The notes under the pieces are model-generated. The model saw only the letters and a program-made list of their open reading frames with translations, was not told where the DNA came from and ran no database searches. A stretch of DNA of 64,000 nt from Lichenostomus cassidix (Eukaryota > Chordata > Aves > Passeriformes > Meliphagidae), in the NCBI GenBank assembly GCA_008360975.2, contig CM039199.1, forward strand, positions 4,480,530-4,544,529, in the 5' to 3' direction. Of the stretch, positions 59,917 to 64,000 are shown piece after piece. A program made the position numbers and the translations under genes. Each line of letters starts with the position of its first letter. The first letter of the stretch is position 1.

Positions 59917-60115
59917 AATCACAGAATCACAAAGGTTGGAAAAGAGCTCTGAGATCATCAGTCCAACCTGGGCCTGATCCACCTTGTCAACCAGAGCAGA
60001 GCCCTGAGTGCCACATCCAGCTGTACTTTAATTCTTCCAGGGATGGGGAGTCCACCATTCCAATCCCTGACCACCTTTCCCATGAAGAAATCCTTCCTGA
60101 TGTCCTGGTAATCTC
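59917..60115 (-). mobile_element. CR1 LINE 3' region, reverse orientation
   Basis: Starts with AATCACAGAATCAC (terminal octamer repeats), then AAAGGTTGGAAAAGAGCTC, GAGATCATC, GTCCAACCTG, CCACCTTGTCAACCAGA, GTGCCACATCCAG, CCAGGGATGGGGA, TCCACCA, CATTCCAATCCCTGACCACC and TGAAGAAATCCTTCCTGATG, all in CR1 order. About 200 bp of 3' region remain, possibly running a little further to about 60140. The wording resembles songbird CR1 copies. Confidence 0.92.
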
Positions 60116-63100
60116 TGCAGCCATGCTTCAGGCTTTCAAAGGCACAGCCAAGGCTTTGCATCCATGGCTAGAAGTCTAGCAGGAAATAACCAGTTTGTCC
60201 TAAAGCTGTGATATGTGTTCTTGCTCCAGTGTAGGAGCTTTGGGGTAAATGCAGCAGAGATTAAACATTTGAATATGGGAGAATAACAGAAGTTTGGGGT
60301 ACACTGACATCACAGTGCTTAAGGATGGTTTTTGCAGGTTTTTTTAACTTCTTCCATGAGAGCCATGGGAATGCTGGTTTGAAGCAGAGACTGAGGACTA
60401 GTTATGGTTGTTGGAGCCCTTTGGGGGGAATTGGGATGCTGCAGTGTGGTTGTTTCTTTGGCTGTGAAATGCCCACGGCAGGGCAGTTCTAACCAATAGC
60501 TATTAAAAGTAGGTGAGGCAACAGAGACTTCAAAAATATCCAAGAAAGCCCAATTTTTTTTCTGGTATCTTTTTCCAAAGTGAGTAATTTTTCGGCCTCA
60601 ACTTCAAGAGCATCCAGCTCTTGAGCAGCAGCAGCTCCCAGAGCTCAGGCATGGAAGGGCTGACTTGAATCTTCTCCTTATGGAAAGGGAAGGGACTTGT
60701 TGTGCAGAGCTGGTCAGTGGTGCAGACCTGCTGCTGGGTGATTATCAAGGAATGCATCTGGTAGGCAAAGAGATGTCAGCCCTAAAGGAAAACAACCTGC
60801 AGTGAGCCTGCAGTTTCATAATGACTTGGGGTCAGCCTAATTGCAGGCTGGTGCCAGAAAGGGGGATTCCACAGCCCACTTTCCCACCTCCCTGTGTGAT
60901 GGTGCAACTCCTGTGGGCACAGATGGGTGCTGAACAGGGAGCTGATCCAATGCAGCAGCAATCAGGAGGGAAGAAAGGATATTTTTGGGGGATATTTTTA
61001 GCAGGCTCTGTGCTCTGGTGGATGCCATGCAGCCATGGGGTGACAGAGGCAGGAGGAGCAGGGAGTCTAACAGAGTTGGGAAGTACCTGAGTTAAAAGAA
61101 CACAAATCACTTCAAGGTGATTGTTGTTACCATGGATTGACCCTCCTAGTTTTAGATTTTTTACATTTCTATACTGCCTGAAAGCAAGCTTTTAATGTTT
61201 GTTTTCTGGGGACTGCTTCTAATGACTCCCACACTTGAGAGCATAAGACTTTCTTGTCTCCTCTCCTCCCACTGCCTCCCTCCCACCCCCAGTAAATTTG
61301 TTGCAATTGGTCAAAGTAGAAACCCTGGAGAGTTCTTCAGTTATCTCAGAACTGTGCCTGCCCTAAATCGATGGCACTTTGGGGCAGGGGAGGGATCAAG
61401 GCCTTGCTTGTTCTCTCTCAAGATGTGCTCCGAGCTGTGACTCCCTTTCTGCAGGGCTGATTGAATGGTGGCTATTTGGGGCCAGAAAGTTCATTAGCCA
61501 CTGGTGGAATCAGTGGAACTAAAGCCTTTGAATCCTTTCCACAGCCAGGTCACTGCTGCAGCACCTCTGAGCCCTGGGTTTTGTTTGCTTTTCATTGGAG
61601 CCTTTTTGAGTTCAAAGGTGTGGAGATGATACTGATTTGTGGGCTCCTGGTTTTGACTCTCCAGCACACTTCTCTCTGTACAGAATTACATCTCTTTGCT
61701 TTTTACCTACTTAGAGAGTGATTGTAAGGCTTGGGGAGGTGTTTACCTCTGAGCAACACAGTGTTCAGGTTTGAAATAGTGAAGTTACTACTGTTTGCTC
61801 CTTAAAATGTACTGTCTTGCATTAATAATGCATTGGCCACATTGAATTTTTTTAAAAAATTAGGCTATCTCGTGAGATTCAATCACAAAAGTATGAAAAA
61901 TCTGCCATTAGTTGTGGGTTGTAACACTGTATCTATTATTAGGTTTAAATAAATAAAACTTGCATTGTCCACGGTTCAAATCAAGGCAGGAAGAGAAGAT
62001 TAGCAATTTTCCAAACAGTTTTGATTTGGGCCTTATTAACTGAGCCATGGCTTGAATGACTCTTCTCTTCACTGTAGCAAAAAATACAAAATTTTATTTA
62101 TTTTTTAATCAGTTCTTTCTTGCCTCTAAGCTTGGCAGCACAGGTCTGTAGAAGTCTTGCTTTTCCATTGGTTCCTTGTGGGAAACCAAAGCTCTTGGTT
62201 CTTTGCTCAGCTAAAATTCCCTCTTACTTCATGATTTGTGTTTTCTTTGCTTGGCTCTAAATGTGTGCTTCCTTTTTAAATATAGTTTTCCAAGTTTCTG
62301 GCCGTACCAGATTGTTTATATTTTTTAAAAGCCTTCTGCTTAGCCGTTATATTGCTCTTTATAGTTCTGCTTAACCACATTGGTTTCTGTTGCTCTTTTT
62401 TCTTGCATAAACTTAGCTGGGATGAATTTCAAATGTGGTTTATCCAACTGTTAAGTATTTCCCACTTTTCTGCAATAGATTTCACATATGTTACAGAATT
62501 CCAAACCAAGATCTGGTGGACATATTGCCCTGTTTCTTTACTCAAAGTCAGATATAGAAGGATTTTTAAGCATTTCAGTGACAATATTTAGGTCACTGGC
62601 TCCAGCATGCTGCTTGGCTTCCAATCCATTTGTCATATTGAGGTGGTTTCCAAGGATTGGGATAACTATGGTCCATATATTTATTTAAAAAAAAAAAAAT
62701 CTTAAATTAATGGTAATAAACCCAAAGAGGGGGAAAAGTGTTGGTCCTCTTGAGTTGGGAGCTGCAGAAGGCATTTTATTGTCCCTGCAGAGGTCAAACT
62801 GTGGAGTTACATAAGACACATGTCCATCCATCCAGCATTTATCCATACAAAAATGTCTCTAAATTTAAGAATTGGTCTTTTTCAGAGTATTTAGACAACT
62901 GTATGTGTATCTATTATCAAGTTAACAACTTGAACACCTATTTGGGATGTGATATTAGACATGACAGGAGCTCCCAGGCTTGTGCTTTTGGTCCCTTACA
63001 GGTGCTTGAGCTATGACCAAATTCCAGAGGCATGGTTGGTTTTCTGGTGGAGAATATTGGGAGTTTTGCAGGCAGGTTGGAGACACATTGTAGTCTTGCT

Positions 63101-63120
63101 CTAGCATGTTGTTCTCTCTT
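60116..63120. other. CUX1 intron 1, no gene seen
   Basis: Ordinary intron. 61800-62700 is AT-rich with A/T tracts (for example about 62687-62699). No exon 2 of CUX1 and no repeat family is recognised. Confidence 0.5.
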
Positions 63121-63195
63121 TTCATGAACTTTCCTCATAGCCAGGCTTTTGTTTTGTTCTCACTCTTCATGAACTTCTTTCTCATAGCCAGGCTT
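63121..63195. repeat. Roughly 45-bp tandem duplication
   Basis: TTCATGAACTTTCCTCATAG with CCAGGCTT is repeated from 63166 as TTCATGAACTTCTTTCTCAT with AGCCAGGCTT. Two copies with a small indel. Confidence 0.85.
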
Positions 63196-63899
63196 GTCTC
63201 TTTTTGAATTCATAAGGGGGAAACATTGCCAAATCCCTTTTATGAGTTCTCAGTTCTCTCAGTGACCTGGGGAATGATGTGTGCAGCTGAATTGGAGGGG
63301 TTTGCCTTTATTTTTTCACATTACATGGAAATACTGCAGCAGAGGCTCATACTGACACAGCAAATTGAGTACTGCTGGTTTCTGCACTGATAAGTGACCC
63401 ATTCAGTCCATTATGGTGACATTTGAGCACAGAACTGAGTGCAGGAACTGGGGTGGGGATAACACACTTGCAGGAGATGGGAAACTTCAGCTGCTTCAGC
63501 TGAGTACAAACTGCTGGGAGATACTCTGAAATTCATTGTGGGCTTTAAAAAACCCCATGTTTTGGGGAGGAAATGAAAATACCTGCTAATAATCCTGGAG
63601 GAACAGATTCCAATAATAGGAAAGGATTATTTTGTATTTAAAAAAGGGAAGACTTCAATGGAAAAGAGCACTGCAGTGGCAGTATGGAATTCTATACAGC
63701 ATGGCATAGGAAATTGAGAGTGGCTGAAGCATAACCAGTCTGTGCTCAAGTATATGGTTAACCAATATTTGAATTAATAATTTTTTTTTAATGGGATCAC
63801 TCAAAAAGGGGAAAATCAGTATCTTTAAAAAGCAGACAGGTGAAAATAAACCTGGTTTGGATATGTCCAATATCTGTAATCTTCACTGGATTGGGGAAT
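63196..63899. other. CUX1 intron 1, no gene seen
   Basis: Ordinary intron; nothing beyond short A/T tracts. Confidence 0.5.
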
Positions 63900-63929
63900 T
63901 TATTAGGACACTGCATTGTGTCCTAATAA
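63900..63929. repeat. Perfect 12-bp inverted repeat (hairpin)
   Basis: TTATTAGGACAC (63900-63911) and GTGTCCTAATAA (63918-63929) are exact reverse complements around a 6-base loop. It would form a stable cruciform or RNA hairpin. Confidence 0.85.
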
Positions 63930-64000
63930 TGCTGGCATGGAGCCATGAATGCTTTTGAGGAAAATGGTGATGTTTGGGTTGCAAGATGGGAATCCAAAAG

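Larger units (their letters stand above)
15082..64000 (+). other. CUX1: CUX1 intron 1 (5' part, runs past the window)
   Basis: The intron opens with GTCAGG; the C at +3 is less common, but A at +4 and G at +5 fit the donor consensus. No plus-strand segment after it reads as CUX1 exon 2, so at least 48.9 kb is intronic. A very long first intron is known for mammalian CUX1. Genes nested in the intron cannot be ruled out, but none was recognised. Confidence 0.85.

Noticed and set aside
15082..64000. Search for CUX1 exon 2 (RELDATATVL)
   Set aside because: No plus-strand frame after an AG acceptor reads this peptide. AGAGAGGAACTG near 48840 looked similar but translates differently.
1..64000. 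CRISPR arrays, bacterial operons, tRNA or rRNA genes, intact retroviral elements
   Set aside because: None seen. Composition, the CpG island, intron structure and CR1 remnants all indicate bird nuclear DNA.

Overview
This is vertebrate, almost certainly avian, genomic DNA. It is non-coding almost throughout and holds three fragments of the CR1 LINE family in the form seen in bird genomes, with little other interspersed repeat. The wording of the CR1 pieces resembles songbird copies, but that narrower placement is inference. I see no prokaryotic operons, CRISPR array, rRNA, tRNA or intact mobile element.

The only gene I can name is CUX1 (Cut-like homeobox 1, CCAAT displacement protein), on the plus strand. 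Its first coding exon lies at 15019-15081. It encodes 21 residues beginning MAANVGSMFQYWKRF and ending DLQQLQ, which matches CUX1 (CUX2 has RR in place of the first QQ), and it ends in phase 0 at a GT donor. The exon sits in a large CpG island (about 14250-16620). Everything from 15082 to the end of the window is read as the start of CUX1 intron 1; I found no exon 2 (it should begin RELDATA).

Layout: 1-14240 is upstream flank with one CR1 3' end (3681-3771), a (CA)8 microsatellite and a CpG-retaining block next to the island (13230-14240). 14250-16620 is the promoter island. It contains a near-palindromic MEF2 motif, a pyrimidine-rich 5' leader, exon 1 with a YY1-type motif over the start codon, a short overlapping upstream ORF, a cluster of Cut-type sites (ATCGAT, ATTGAT) in the start of the intron, G-quadruplex motifs, and a candidate alternative promoter and first exon (16335-16459). 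16620-64000 is intron 1. It has candidate conserved or regulatory blocks (around 17.0-17.46, 23.4-24.4, 28.56-28.98, 34.79-35.43, 39.16-39.68, 52.0-52.3 and 54.04-54.33 kb), simple repeats, small minisatellites, several hairpins (the best a perfect 16-bp stem at 45546-45593) and two reverse-orientation CR1 pieces.

The most interesting reading is self-referential. The gene for a CCAAT/ATCGAT-binding factor carries a CCAAT, an ATCGAT and a reversed CCAAT within 29 bp of its own first coding exon, and two further ATCGAT palindromes plus a reversed ATCAAT about 200 bp into intron 1. That suggests autoregulation but does not prove it. I found no convincing new multi-gene system here.
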